In this document: positions 15,788 to 23,337 of the stretch, in pieces | How positions within the stretch are numbered: the first letter of the stretch is position 1 | Layout of the letters: each line of letters opens with the position of its first letter | Origin: JBILVQ01 sp044370375 | GTDB lineage: Bacteria; Bacteroidota; Bacteroidia; UBA4408 | Direction: 5' to 3' | Assembly: GCA_044370375.1 (NCBI GenBank) | Contig: JBILVQ010000019.1 | Location: 1 to 23,337 of the forward strand | Length of the DNA: 23,337 bases | Notes under the pieces: generated by a model | Databases searched by the model: none | Seen by the model: only the letters and a program-made list of their open reading frames with translations | What the model was told of the DNA's origin: nothing | Program-made: the position numbers and the translations under genes

Positions 15788-18055
15788 TTATTTTACAATA
15801 AGGAGTTTTTGAGTTTCAGTTGAACTTTGAAGGAAATACACACCGGAAACCAAGCCTTCTATAGAAAGATTTTGTTTTCCATTCACTGATATTTCCATAA
15901 TGATTTGTCCAAGCGAATTTTGAAGAGTGATACGGGTTGGTTTTTTCGTTTCCAAAAATAGCTGTTCCGAAGCAGGATTTGGAAAAAAATAAAAACTTGT
16001 TTGCTTGTCTGATTCCTCCAAACCGGTGGCGCTGTTAAACGTGTTGAAAGTAGGGCTTTGGATGACAAAGCTTCCGGTGCCATTCGGATTTCTGGCAAAG
16101 CCCATATCTGTAGTTTGTGCCCCGAAATTGACCGAGTCTACAATGGATAGTGTGCTGTTAACAAGATACACTGATTCGCCAAGTCCGGATAATTTAAAGT
16201 TGCAATGATTCCAGCCCTGACTACTGTCTTCGTCTGCCCAAAAAATCATAAATGCATTCGGTTGTATTACGGATCCGGAGGGGATTTCCCATTTGTCTAA
16301 ATTTAAAAAATTGTCGGTCAAATAATAGCCACTCAAATCCACCGCTGCATTGGTATTGTTAAACAATTCTATCCAGTCATCAAATTCCCCAAAGTTATCA
16401 GCTTGCGTGGTGGTATTAGAAGCCATAATTTCATTGATTACAACCCCGTTTCCTGCTGCACTTGTTTGTGCCTGCGTGGTATAGAATTCATGAGCAGCTC
16501 TGGCCGGTGAAAATTTTCCTGCATTGGAATTTTCTGCATACACATAATAATCCATGTGGCTATTGGTCATCGTAAGTGTTGCACCAAATAAACCATCACC
16601 GGCACTTCCGTCTCCATGGTTGCCATCATCAAACAAGTTGGTTTTTTTGAAATGCAGTTCTCCCGCGGCTCTGTAATACAAAGTGGCGTTGTCAACATTA
16701 CCTATGGTGGCTGTTAGCGTAAAAACTGAATTCACCAAAGGGTTGCTTCCTACAATCCCAACATTCGAAATTTGTGGAGCCGTTGCGCTGAATTCCGGGG
16801 TTCCTTGCAAATAGCTCATTCTTGGCCCGATAAGGCCGCTAATGCCCGGCACCTGATAACTGGCTACATTGGTGGTGTTCAATAAAGCATCCTGGTATTG
16901 TTGATATGAAAAAAAGCTATTGGTGTCGGCTTGTACGGCTGTATCAATCAAGGTCCTAAACAGATTGGCGTGGTTTAAATACCAGCCACTTGCAAACATT
17001 TCTTCTGCAATGGTTTTCATGTGAGCAATGTACATTCTTTTGCTTTGAGGATTTCCTAAAACCGCATTGAGCAAAGGCCAATTCGTATCAGTTTCGTGGG
17101 CAGAGGTGGTCAGTTGAATCATGTTGCTGACCGTTAATCCTCCCATGCCAGTAGGTCCGCTACCAACATAGGGGAAGCCCCCAAATGCCATATTTAGGTC
17201 CCATATAACAGGATTATAAATACCCTCAGTATCTTTATAGAGATAATAGTTTTGTGAAAAAACTCCCGAATAGCTGTCAAGGTTTACCAACAAATTATTA
17301 AAGGCAAGCATCCAGATTACACGGTCTAAATCTACAATGTTTTCAATGCTGCCACCTTGATTGGTAACCGAATCGCAAAGATACATTAGTTCATTCCAGC
17401 CGAAATCAGATTTTATTTCATAATAGTTGAAATAAGCACTGCTGTCGGTACCATTTAAAAATTTAAGATTGCTTTTGGTTGTTGGACCGGGTGTAACAAC
17501 AGGATTGGCTTTTATAAAGGTACCATTTGACGAACCGAAATGGTTGTAGCAGAATTTTTTACCTACGTTTTCTACATTGGAGTACAATCCGATGTATTGT
17601 TCATTGATAAAAACCTTTGCGAAATTTGCTTCTGCACAATGCATGTAGTTTTTAAGGATAGCATAAGACAAACATTCACGGATTTGACTCGGATCACCAT
17701 AACCATTGCTTAATTTAAAATCTGTAATGCCTAAAAAATCCCGCTCTGCAAATTCATCAAGCGAAAGGTGCAACGGATTCTTTGTATAGGTAGCATCGTA
17801 AGAACTATTTCCCTTATACTGCACACCAATGCTATCCAGTTTTACCCCATTAACCAGCATGGAATCAGCCATGAGGTAACTGTCAGACCCGGCTTTGGCC
17901 GTATCCATCCGGTAATCCCAATCGGGTTGTGAAAAGAAAATTTTGATTTCCTGAACCGAGCCTGAATCGTAAAAATTATTTTGAGCAACAGCAAATCTGT
18001 TGCCTAGTAAAAGCAACAGGGTACATTTGATGAACCATCTTTGAGTCAATACCAT
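15788..18055 (-). CDS. Secreted CotH-like protein with lamin-tail and T9SS sorting domains
   Basis: A 755-residue exported protein. Signal peptide 1-24 (ends AVAQ). A CotH kinase-like domain spans about 75-410, with QYKGNSSY (79-86), FAKVFINEQYIGLYSNVEN (145-163), NLDSYSGVFSQNYYLY (258-273) and IWDLNMAFGG (284-293). Many relatives read WDLD where this has WDLN, so one of the acidic positions may be altered. An Ig-like segment (about 428-525) is followed by a lamin-tail domain from VVINEIMASN (~537) to ~665. A type A T9SS sorting domain starts at FFPNPASEQL and ends KLLIVK. CotH of spore-formers phosphorylates coat proteins; the target here is unknown. The protein is probably displayed on, or released from, the cell surface. 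Confidence 0.9.
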   Translation of the reverse strand: MVLTQRWFIKCTLLLLLGNRFAVAQNNFYDSGSVQEIKIFFSQPDWDYRMDTAKAGSDSYLMADSMLVNGVKLDSIGVQYKGNSSYDATYTKNPLHLSLDEFAERDFLGITDFKLSNGYGDPSQIRECLSYAILKNYMHCAEANFAKVFINEQYIGLYSNVENVGKKFCYNHFGSSNGTFIKANPVVTPGPTTKSNLKFLNGTDSSAYFNYYEIKSDFGWNELMYLCDSVTNQGGSIENIVDLDRVIWMLAFNNLLVNLDSYSGVFSQNYYLYKDTEGIYNPVIWDLNMAFGGFPYVGSGPTGMGGLTVSNMIQLTTSAHETDTNWPLLNAVLGNPQSKRMYIAHMKTIAEEMFASGWYLNHANLFRTLIDTAVQADTNSFFSYQQYQDALLNTTNVASYQVPGISGLIGPRMSYLQGTPEFSATAPQISNVGIVGSNPLVNSVFTLTATIGNVDNATLYYRAAGELHFKKTNLFDDGNHGDGSAGDGLFGATLTMTNSHMDYYVYAENSNAGKFSPARAAHEFYTTQAQTSAAGNGVVINEIMASNTTTQADNFGEFDDWIELFNNTNAAVDLSGYYLTDNFLNLDKWEIPSGSVIQPNAFMIFWADEDSSQGWNHCNFKLSGLGESVYLVNSTLSIVDSVNFGAQTTDMGFARNPNGTGSFVIQSPTFNTFNSATGLEESDKQTSFYFFPNPASEQLFLETKKPTRITLQNSLGQIIMEISVNGKQNLSIEGLVSGVYFLQSSTETQKLLIVK

Positions 18056-18062
18056 GGAATAA

Positions 18063-19091
18063 TTATTGAAATTGTATTTTTTCCTTCAAAACACTTCCGT
18101 CAGATTTTGTTACCACCACAAAATAGATTCCTGCCGGTAGTTGATTGCGTTGTAATTGGAAAATTTTTTCTCCATTGCTACTAAATGATCTAACCATTTG
18201 CCCGTTCTGATGAAACAAATCTACCCTTACAGGTTGGTCCATTTCACGAAGATCGATTTGAACAAAATTGCATGCAGGATTAGGAAACAATTGAATTTGG
18301 TTTTGGAGGGTTTTAATTTTTTCAACCGCATTTGGCAAGCACAAGGAACAATCAGAAAAACAAATGGTAGGCAAAACAGTATCGCCCGTTAAAGCAATAA
18401 ATCGATTCCCGTTTTGGGAGCAGGAAACAGGCACAGTTTCTTCTCCTGCCAACGTATTACCGTTGTAATACTTAAATTCATAATTTCCTGTTGGCAAATA
18501 TTCTATCACCTCAAAAGTGTCAGGTACAAAACTGTACAGAATGGTTTTGCTTGGATCGAAACCCTGATAATTACCCGCAACATGAACACCGGCCGGATCA
18601 ATAGAGAAAATATTTTCCATATCCACTTTGTAACGGATTAACTCCAGTCCGGCAGGTGCATTTCCTGAGAAAATCAAAGCACCCACATAGGTAGTATCAT
18701 CGGCTAATGAATCAACATACAACCACCGATTGTCATTGAAATTATACCCTACTCTTGATTCTACCGGAATGAATTCTACTTCATAAAACTGATCTCCGTT
18801 CACAAATTTATATTCGTATTTCTGAAAGGCAGGAATATCCACAACGATGCTGTAAATGTCTGTACCCGTTTCATTACTAAGCAGGGTACTAGCCGAATTC
18901 CAGTCGCCTCCGGCAAATCCGGCAATGGTTTGAAAATCGCCTGTAACATGAACTCCGTTGGGACTAATCACCAGGCCAGACATGTCAACCCCGAACTTAA
19001 CTTTTTTTGCTTGTGCAACAAAGGATAGTAACAAAATCAACCCAAGAATAGAAAAGCTTTTTGATAGAAAATCTTGCATGATGTTTTTCAT
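18063..19091 (-). CDS. Secreted tandem E-set/CBM-like protein with T9SS sorting domain
   Basis: A 342-residue exported protein with signal peptide 1-28 (ends AQA). Two related domains follow. The first at 31-127 begins VKFGVDMSGLVISPNGVHVTGDF, and the second at 152-248 begins IRYKVDMENIFSIDPAGVHVAG. Both continue with YEYKFVNGD or YEFKYYNGN. This pattern resembles the beta-sandwich starch-binding or E-set modules found in Bacteroidota surface proteins. A CSLC pair (249, 251) ends the second domain. A type A sorting domain follows (LFPNPACNFVQI from 268, ending LKEKIQFQ). It has no enzymatic domain, so a binding role is likely. Its start overlaps the arylsulfotransferase-like gene stop (ATGA), indicating coupled translation. 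Confidence 0.82.
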   Translation of the reverse strand: MKNIMQDFLSKSFSILGLILLLSFVAQAKKVKFGVDMSGLVISPNGVHVTGDFQTIAGFAGGDWNSASTLLSNETGTDIYSIVVDIPAFQKYEYKFVNGDQFYEVEFIPVESRVGYNFNDNRWLYVDSLADDTTYVGALIFSGNAPAGLELIRYKVDMENIFSIDPAGVHVAGNYQGFDPSKTILYSFVPDTFEVIEYLPTGNYEFKYYNGNTLAGEETVPVSCSQNGNRFIALTGDTVLPTICFSDCSLCLPNAVEKIKTLQNQIQLFPNPACNFVQIDLREMDQPVRVDLFHQNGQMVRSFSSNGEKIFQLQRNQLPAGIYFVVVTKSDGSVLKEKIQFQ

Positions 19092-20779
19092 GGTTGTAAA
19101 AGATAGTGGTGAGTACTGTATCCTTCGCTGTCGTTGCCGATACGGATGGAGTAAATACCCTGATCAAAAGATTCTAAATGTAGGGTTTTGCTGTTTTGTT
19201 CGATGAGAATTTGTCGGCCCAAAGCATCAAAAACCTGAATGCTGTAATTTTTTCCTGTCAGTTTACCGGGATCAACAGTTACCGTACCAGTTCCGGGATT
19301 AGGAAAAATTCTTATGCCGGTAAATAATTTCTGCTCCGAAATGTCCGATGGGGAGCTATAGGCAAATCCGTTGGAATAGACAAAGAAGCACCCGTTGCTA
19401 TCCGTAATTCTTACCAAATAAATACCCGAAGTTGAAGGCGTAAGGCTCGATTGGTTAGCACCCTGAATTTGTTCCCCATTCAGATACCATTGATAAGTTG
19501 CTCCTGCGCTTGAACTTAAAATGCCGGCACTTTCACTAATGGTGGGAGCTGCAGGAGGGGTATTGGCCACATAACATGGAGAATACCGAAACGATTGCGG
19601 AACTGATCCGGTAACTTGTTTGGTCCAAATGGTGGTGCCTGCAGGATTTACTTCGTAAATTAACCCTAGCGTTGCCATACATATCAACTGATTGCCATTG
19701 GGCAGTTGTTGCGAGCTTCCCATGTTGGTGGATAATCCGCTACCCGGCTGACGCAGCAAATAGGTGGATGGGGGCAATGCAGTCCCCGGGGTATAGTTAA
19801 AAATGTATCCATCGTTGGGCGGGTCAATTTGATCCACACAGGATTGATTGTTATTGATACCTCTGTTGTTATAGCCAACCAAATAACCTGCATTAGGAAC
19901 ACCTTCAGGGATCCAGTGTGCGTCATGGGTTACATTTAGAATGGCTGTGCCGGTTGCGCCATAGGCAGCAGGATTTCCCCAGCGATATAAAAAATCACCG
20001 CCCTTGCCCGAGTTACCACCACTATGGCCGGCTGCCTCTGCAGTTGTTGTACTATGGTCAATCACATACCATTCATCCATGTTGTGTGAACTGAAAACCA
20101 CTTGGTCGGTAATGGGGTTGTAATCAATTCCGTTCATGTGTATCCAATCTTTTTGGGTTTGATAATTGATATTCATTAGCTCCGGATGATCGATGATGGA
20201 GGTCTGGTAATTGTCTTTGGTAGGATCCACATTTTGTACCAAATGGTCCCATATTTTCCACTCCCAAACTACGGTTCCGGTGTTAGCACCGGTAGGCTGT
20301 ATTTCAACAATTTTATCGGGCCACATTTCAATGGAAGAAGTTGAACCGGCTTGGGTGGCTTCCGCTGGCGTTTTTCTTTCATAGGCTATTACCATTACAT
20401 TTCCATTGGGCATTCCCAGTACGTCATGATGGGTGCAATACTGTGTGGTAGAGTAAACATAATCCCAAATTACATTTCCATTCCAATCAACCTTTTGCAC
20501 CTTACCACAAATTGGTCCACCATTGAAAGAAACACCACTCATTTTTACTGAACGCAATAAAACACCCCCCGGTAATAAATGCGAAGAATAGCCGGTTTGG
20601 GCTGTGCTTGGAAAAGTCCACGAATGATAAACCGTACTGTTGGTATCTATTAAATAGGCCGTTGTTCCGTTCATGGTGGCATAAAGGGTATAACCATTCC
20701 ACTGTTGGCCACTTGATTTTCCATACAAGAACAACATCGATAAACTGATGAGCAATTTTTTTATTTGATTTTTTTTCAT
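19088..20779 (-). CDS. Secreted arylsulfotransferase-like protein with Ig-like and T9SS sorting domains
   Basis: A 563-residue exported protein with signal peptide 1-24. Residues 27-400 form a beta-propeller of the arylsulfotransferase (ASST) type, with repeated blade motifs such as VQKVDWNGNVIWDY (95-108), HHDVLGMPNGNVMVI (117-131), DWIHMNGIDYNP (211-222) and HDAHWIPEG (285-293). The His residues at 117-118, 214, 285 and 288 are candidates for the catalytic site. ASSTs move sulfate between phenols without PAPS. An Ig-like module at about 408-470 (ATYQWYLNGEQIQG) precedes a type A sorting domain (IFPNPGTGTVTV from 491). Its C-terminal end, HHYLLQP, lacks the usual final basic residue. It opens the four-gene operon. 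A one-mismatch -7 element (TTTATTTG, minus strand, 20813-20820) lies about 33 bp upstream. Confidence 0.85.
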   Translation of the reverse strand: MKKNQIKKLLISLSMLFLYGKSSGQQWNGYTLYATMNGTTAYLIDTNSTVYHSWTFPSTAQTGYSSHLLPGGVLLRSVKMSGVSFNGGPICGKVQKVDWNGNVIWDYVYSTTQYCTHHDVLGMPNGNVMVIAYERKTPAEATQAGSTSSIEMWPDKIVEIQPTGANTGTVVWEWKIWDHLVQNVDPTKDNYQTSIIDHPELMNINYQTQKDWIHMNGIDYNPITDQVVFSSHNMDEWYVIDHSTTTAEAAGHSGGNSGKGGDFLYRWGNPAAYGATGTAILNVTHDAHWIPEGVPNAGYLVGYNNRGINNNQSCVDQIDPPNDGYIFNYTPGTALPPSTYLLRQPGSGLSTNMGSSQQLPNGNQLICMATLGLIYEVNPAGTTIWTKQVTGSVPQSFRYSPCYVANTPPAAPTISESAGILSSSAGATYQWYLNGEQIQGANQSSLTPSTSGIYLVRITDSNGCFFVYSNGFAYSSPSDISEQKLFTGIRIFPNPGTGTVTVDPGKLTGKNYSIQVFDALGRQILIEQNSKTLHLESFDQGIYSIRIGNDSEGYSTHHYLLQP

Positions 20780-21002
20780 GTTTTTGAATCTTTAAGAATC
20801 AATTGGACGTTTCAAATAAAAAAAACCTTTCCAGCGTTAATTTTATTTTGTCTTTAGGTTAATTTTTGACCACCAATGTACATGATTTTCGGGTGCAAAA
20901 AAAACTTAACGAAACTATATAAATCTAATAATCAGCTAAGTACGAATTTTATTCCTCCACATAAAGATGAACGAGCCACAAAGAGCAGTACCTTTGCAAC
21001 AA
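20780..21002. other. Divergent intergenic region between the T9SS-cargo operon and the Cys-rich protein gene
   Basis: An AT-rich gap of 223 bp with no supported gene. It carries a weak -7-like element facing left (20813-20820) and a perfect TACCTTTG facing right (20989-20996). No hairpin with a T-run, tRNA or riboswitch was recognised. Confidence 0.6.
20989..20996 (+). promoter_or_regulatory. Putative -7 element for the Cys-rich protein gene
   Basis: TACCTTTG followed by CA matches the TAnnTTTG(C) consensus exactly. It ends 6 bp before the ATG at 21003, so the transcript would be leaderless or nearly so. No -33 TTTG is present 19-21 bp upstream, which lowers confidence. Confidence 0.45.
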
Positions 21003-21326
21003 ATGAGGTTTTTAGTTACCATACTGAGTGTTGTATTAATTGGTCTTCAGGCCTTGGATACTGCTGTGTTGTTGCAGAAAAGCCTCTTTACCGAAACCTC
21101 TTGTTGCGATGAATTAAATGGTTCTTGCTGTGAGTCCGAAGATGCTTGTGCCGATTTTTGCTGCAGAGCGGCCATGTCGCTTCAACTTCATTCGATAGAC
21201 CATCCCAAAAAGGAAAAATCTACCCTTTGTTTTCAAAGTTCACGGGTTGTTTTTAATCAACCGCAAACGCCCCATATCCTCACGGGCTATTACTCCATTC
21301 CTAAGCAACCTCCTAAATTCTGCTGA
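21003..21326 (+). CDS. Small cysteine-rich exported protein, possibly DUF6660-like
   Basis: This is a 107-residue product when read from ATG 21003; the frame also opens at 20967, but those 12 residues are polar and lie over the predicted promoter. Residues MRFLVTILSVVLIGLQAL form a signal peptide or anchor. A dense Cys cluster follows, with CC, CC, a single C and CC within 21 residues (SCCDELNGSCCESEDACADF then CC), then HSIDH, a further Cys, and a tail ending QPPKFC. This plan (leader, Cys/His cluster, aromatic-PPK tail) resembles small Bacteroidota proteins encoded just before metal-related TonB receptors (DUF6660 or HYC_CC_PP type), though I cannot confirm membership. The receptor gene follows after 39 bp. 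A role in binding or sensing a soft metal such as copper or zinc is inference. Confidence 0.72.
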   Translation: MRFLVTILSVVLIGLQALDTAVLLQKSLFTETSCCDELNGSCCESEDACADFCCRAAMSLQLHSIDHPKKEKSTLCFQSSRVVFNQPQTPHILTGYYSIPKQPPKFC

Positions 21327-21361
21327 TTTTTTGTTGACATTTTTTCAATCTTAAAAATCAG
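21323..21361 (+). promoter_or_regulatory. Inverted repeat between the Cys-rich gene and the TonB receptor gene
   Basis: CTGATTTTT (21323-21331) and AAAAATCAG (21353-21361) are perfect 9-bp complements around a 21-nt loop. The stem starts inside the stop region of the first gene and ends 4 bp before the receptor ATG. It is AT-rich and has no following T-run beyond TTTT, so a strong terminator is unlikely. It could modulate translation of the receptor or trim the transcript. Confidence 0.35.
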
Positions 21362-21365
21362 TTTT

Positions 21366-23337
21366 ATGAATCAATTTTTTTTCAGAGCCATGCTCTGTCT
21401 TTTGCTTGCTCCTTTTTGTGTGCAAGCCCAAAACTATAAGGCTCTGGTAGTGAGCTCAGCAGGTCAAGCGCTACCGCAAGCGAAAATTTTCTTCAAGAGT
21501 GAAGCACAGCCCGCTATCACCAATGAAGAAGGATTATTTTACTTTACACCGAACCAAAGCAACGATAGCATTCTAATTTTTCTGAAAGGTTACGTGCCCT
21601 TAAACACCAAATTGGAGCCCTCGAATGATTTGTATTTTTCACTCACAAGGGAAGGCAATGAGCTAACTGCCGTTGAGATTCGTGCTTATCGACCCGCAGG
21701 CTATATTTCTTCCCAAGGTATTGCTTTAACACAGGTAATTACTGCCCAAGAATTGAAAAAAGCGGCCTGTTGCGATTTGTCGGGTTGTTTCGAAACAACC
21801 ATTGCCGTCTCTCCTCAGGTTACCAATGTAATTACACGTTCAAAAGAGTTGAGAATACTAGGCCTGGCCGGTACCAACAATCAGGTTTTAGTGGATGGCT
21901 TTCCAATGATTTATGGTCTCACTTATCCTTATGGTGTTAGTACTTATCCGGGCACCATTATTAAGAATATTTTCGTTGCCAAAGGTGCAGGAAGTGTAAT
22001 CCAAAGTTTTGAAGGGTTCACCGGACAAATCAATATGATTACCCAGAATGCAGATAATGGTGAAAGGTTTTTCGTGAATGCTTATGCCAACAATTTTGGT
22101 GAAAAGCAATTGAATTTACATCAGGGAACACAGCGCAATGGTCATCGTTTTTTTACCTCCTTTCATGCAGTTTCTCCGGCCACATGGATGGATGGAGATC
22201 ATGATGATTTTGGTGATATGCCGCTGATTACGCGATATCACTTATCCCATAAATGGGAATTTGAAAAGCCCGATAGCAGCCGTTGGTCAACCAGAACAGG
22301 TTTTAGGTTGCTTCAAGAGGAACGAATTGGTGGACAAATGCTTTATGATCCCGCAAGGGACAAAGGAAGCAGTACGCATTATGGCCAGCATGTAAAGTAT
22401 TTTCAACCTGAGTTTTTTACCCGAACAGCCTATCGAATCAATAGTGAAAACGAGTTGATTTTCTTTAGTTCGATGAACTATCAGGATCAGGATTCATGGT
22501 ATGGAACCCTTCAATATAAAGCCAAGCAAATTCTTTCATGGTCGCAAATGCAATGGGAAAGAAAAAGTGGAAATCACAGTTCTGTAGTAGGTGCTTCATT
22601 CCGTTATTTTGATATTCGTGAGAATATTTCTTTCAGCAATTCCGTTGTGCCCAGAAATTATGCCGGCAACTACGCCAGGGTGGATGGGGTTGCCGGATTG
22701 CTAACCGAACAAACTTTTAGTTTTCCGGCTTTCAATACCGATTTAATGCTGGGCTTAAGAGCGGATCAATACCTGCAACATGGCAGTCATTTAACACCCA
22801 GAATTTTATTGCGTTCAGAGTTTATTGAGGGTTGGATTTTTAGATTAAACTCCGGTACAGGTTGGAGAATCGTGAATCCTTTTTCAGAGAATATTATTTT
22901 GTTGACCGGAAACCGTGATGTGGTGATTGGTGAAAATTTACTCGTTGAAAAGGCAATAAATCATGGTGCCAGTTTGACAAAAGAAATTGAAGGTATGTGG
23001 TTGAACGGAAGCATTACCCTTGATTATTATCATACACGGATTAAGGACCAGGTGTTTCCTGATTTTGATACCAATCCCGGCCAAGCACTGATGGTTAATT
23101 ATAGCGGACTTACTTATTCAAATGCTGCCCAAATTGAAGGAAGGTTTAAAATGTTTGATTGGTTTGAACTTACCTTGGGTTATAATTATCTTGACGTTTA
23201 CCGAAAACCTGATGGGATCAAAGAATTGTTGCCCTTTAACACCAATCATCGGGCCATGGCAGTTGTTTCGATGCCCTTTTGGAAAGAAAAACTAAAGTTG
23301 GATGTGAATGCTCATTGGTATGGGAAGCAACGTTTAC
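21366..23337 (+). CDS. TonB-dependent outer-membrane receptor with CC-x4-C motif (3' end outside window)
   Basis: This frame is open from ATG 21366 to the window end, giving 657 residues without a stop, so the C-terminal barrel is missing. Signal peptide 1-21 (ends VQA). A carboxypeptidase-regulatory-like domain (about 23-95) is followed by the plug: LTAVEIRA at 100-107, ITAQELKKAACCDLSGCFET at 125-144, ELRILGLAGTNNQVLVDGFP at 161-180, then GAGSVIQSFEGFTGQINM. The Cys residues at 135, 136 and 141 are unusual in an outer-membrane plug. I recall KAACCNLSESFET-like motifs in a receptor group of Bacteroidota. The barrel strands follow from ~240. It imports a ligand using TonB energy. Pairing with the Cys-rich protein suggests a metal or metal complex, but the ligand is unknown. 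Confidence 0.9.
   Translation, partial: MNQFFFRAMLCLLLAPFCVQAQNYKALVVSSAGQALPQAKIFFKSEAQPAITNEEGLFYFTPNQSNDSILIFLKGYVPLNTKLEPSNDLYFSLTREGNELTAVEIRAYRPAGYISSQGIALTQVITAQELKKAACCDLSGCFETTIAVSPQVTNVITRSKELRILGLAGTNNQVLVDGFPMIYGLTYPYGVSTYPGTIIKNIFVAKGAGSVIQSFEGFTGQINMITQNADNGERFFVNAYANNFGEKQLNLHQGTQRNGHRFFTSFHAVSPATWMDGDHDDFGDMPLITRYHLSHKWEFEKPDSSRWSTRTGFRLLQEERIGGQMLYDPARDKGSSTHYGQHVKYFQPEFFTRTAYRINSENELIFFSSMNYQDQDSWYGTLQYKAKQILSWSQMQWERKSGNHSSVVGASFRYFDIRENISFSNSVVPRNYAGNYARVDGVAGLLTEQTFSFPAFNTDLMLGLRADQYLQHGSHLTPRILLRSEFIEGWIFRLNSGTGWRIVNPFSENIILLTGNRDVVIGENLLVEKAINHGASLTKEIEGMWLNGSITLDYYHTRIKDQVFPDFDTNPGQALMVNYSGLTYSNAAQIEGRFKMFDWFELTLGYNYLDVYRKPDGIKELLPFNTNHRAMAVVSMPFWKEKLKLDVNAHWYGKQRL

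Noticed and set aside
21888..22109. 73-codon open frame on the minus strand
   Set aside because: It is antisense to the plug and early barrel of the TonB receptor, whose frame stays open for 657 codons.
1..23337. Phage, CRISPR, toxin-antitoxin or defence island
   Set aside because: No integrase, transposase, cas gene, regular spacer array or paired small toxin-antitoxin genes were seen. Gene content and composition look like stable chromosome.

Overview
The window looks like a chromosomal segment of a Bacteroidota bacterium. Three neighbouring secreted proteins end in Por/T9SS type A sorting domains. There is a SusC-style TonB receptor with an N-terminal carboxypeptidase-regulatory-like domain, a PafA-type alkaline phosphatase, a fused ABC permease/M1 peptidase and a short-LID adenylate kinase. 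Several promoters match TAnnTTTG, the -7 element of this phylum. Base composition is AT-rich and even, and I see no phage, insertion sequence, tRNA, rRNA or CRISPR array. The order or genus cannot be fixed from the sequence.

Layout. (1) 81-4543, minus strand: an ABC ATPase and a 1195-residue permease whose C-terminal half is an M1-type metallopeptidase, with a REP-like palindrome just beyond its 3' end. (2) 4597-9283, minus strand: a tightly packed operon, hpt-adk-obg-PAP2-crcB-pafA, read right to left with gaps of 20 bp or less or 4-bp overlaps. It mixes purine salvage, ribosome assembly, lipid or phosphate hydrolysis and fluoride export. (3) 9358-10522: two small envelope proteins of unknown family. 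(4) 10573-12946: a MacA-type adaptor and a MacB/FtsX-type permease without an ATPase gene beside them. (5) 13067-15117, plus strand, divergent from block 4: a polyprenol-phosphate mannosyltransferase overlapping a dihydroorotase. (6) 15119-20779, minus strand: an operon of an arylsulfotransferase-like protein, a tandem sugar-binding-like protein and a CotH/lamin-tail protein (all three T9SS cargo), plus a DUF4956 membrane protein. (7) 21003-23337, plus strand: a small cysteine-rich exported protein followed by a TonB-dependent receptor with a CC-x4-C motif at the plug, cut by the window end.

Most of the window is ordinary core genome. The parts that repay a closer look are block 7, a plausible metal-handling pair; block 6, a cell-surface module that has CotH and DUF4956 but no VTC-type polymerase; the permease-peptidase fusion; and the dihydroorotase with Gln in place of the first His of its HxH metal site. 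Start codons for four genes were moved downstream of the longest reading frame because promoter placement, signal peptides or spacing required it.
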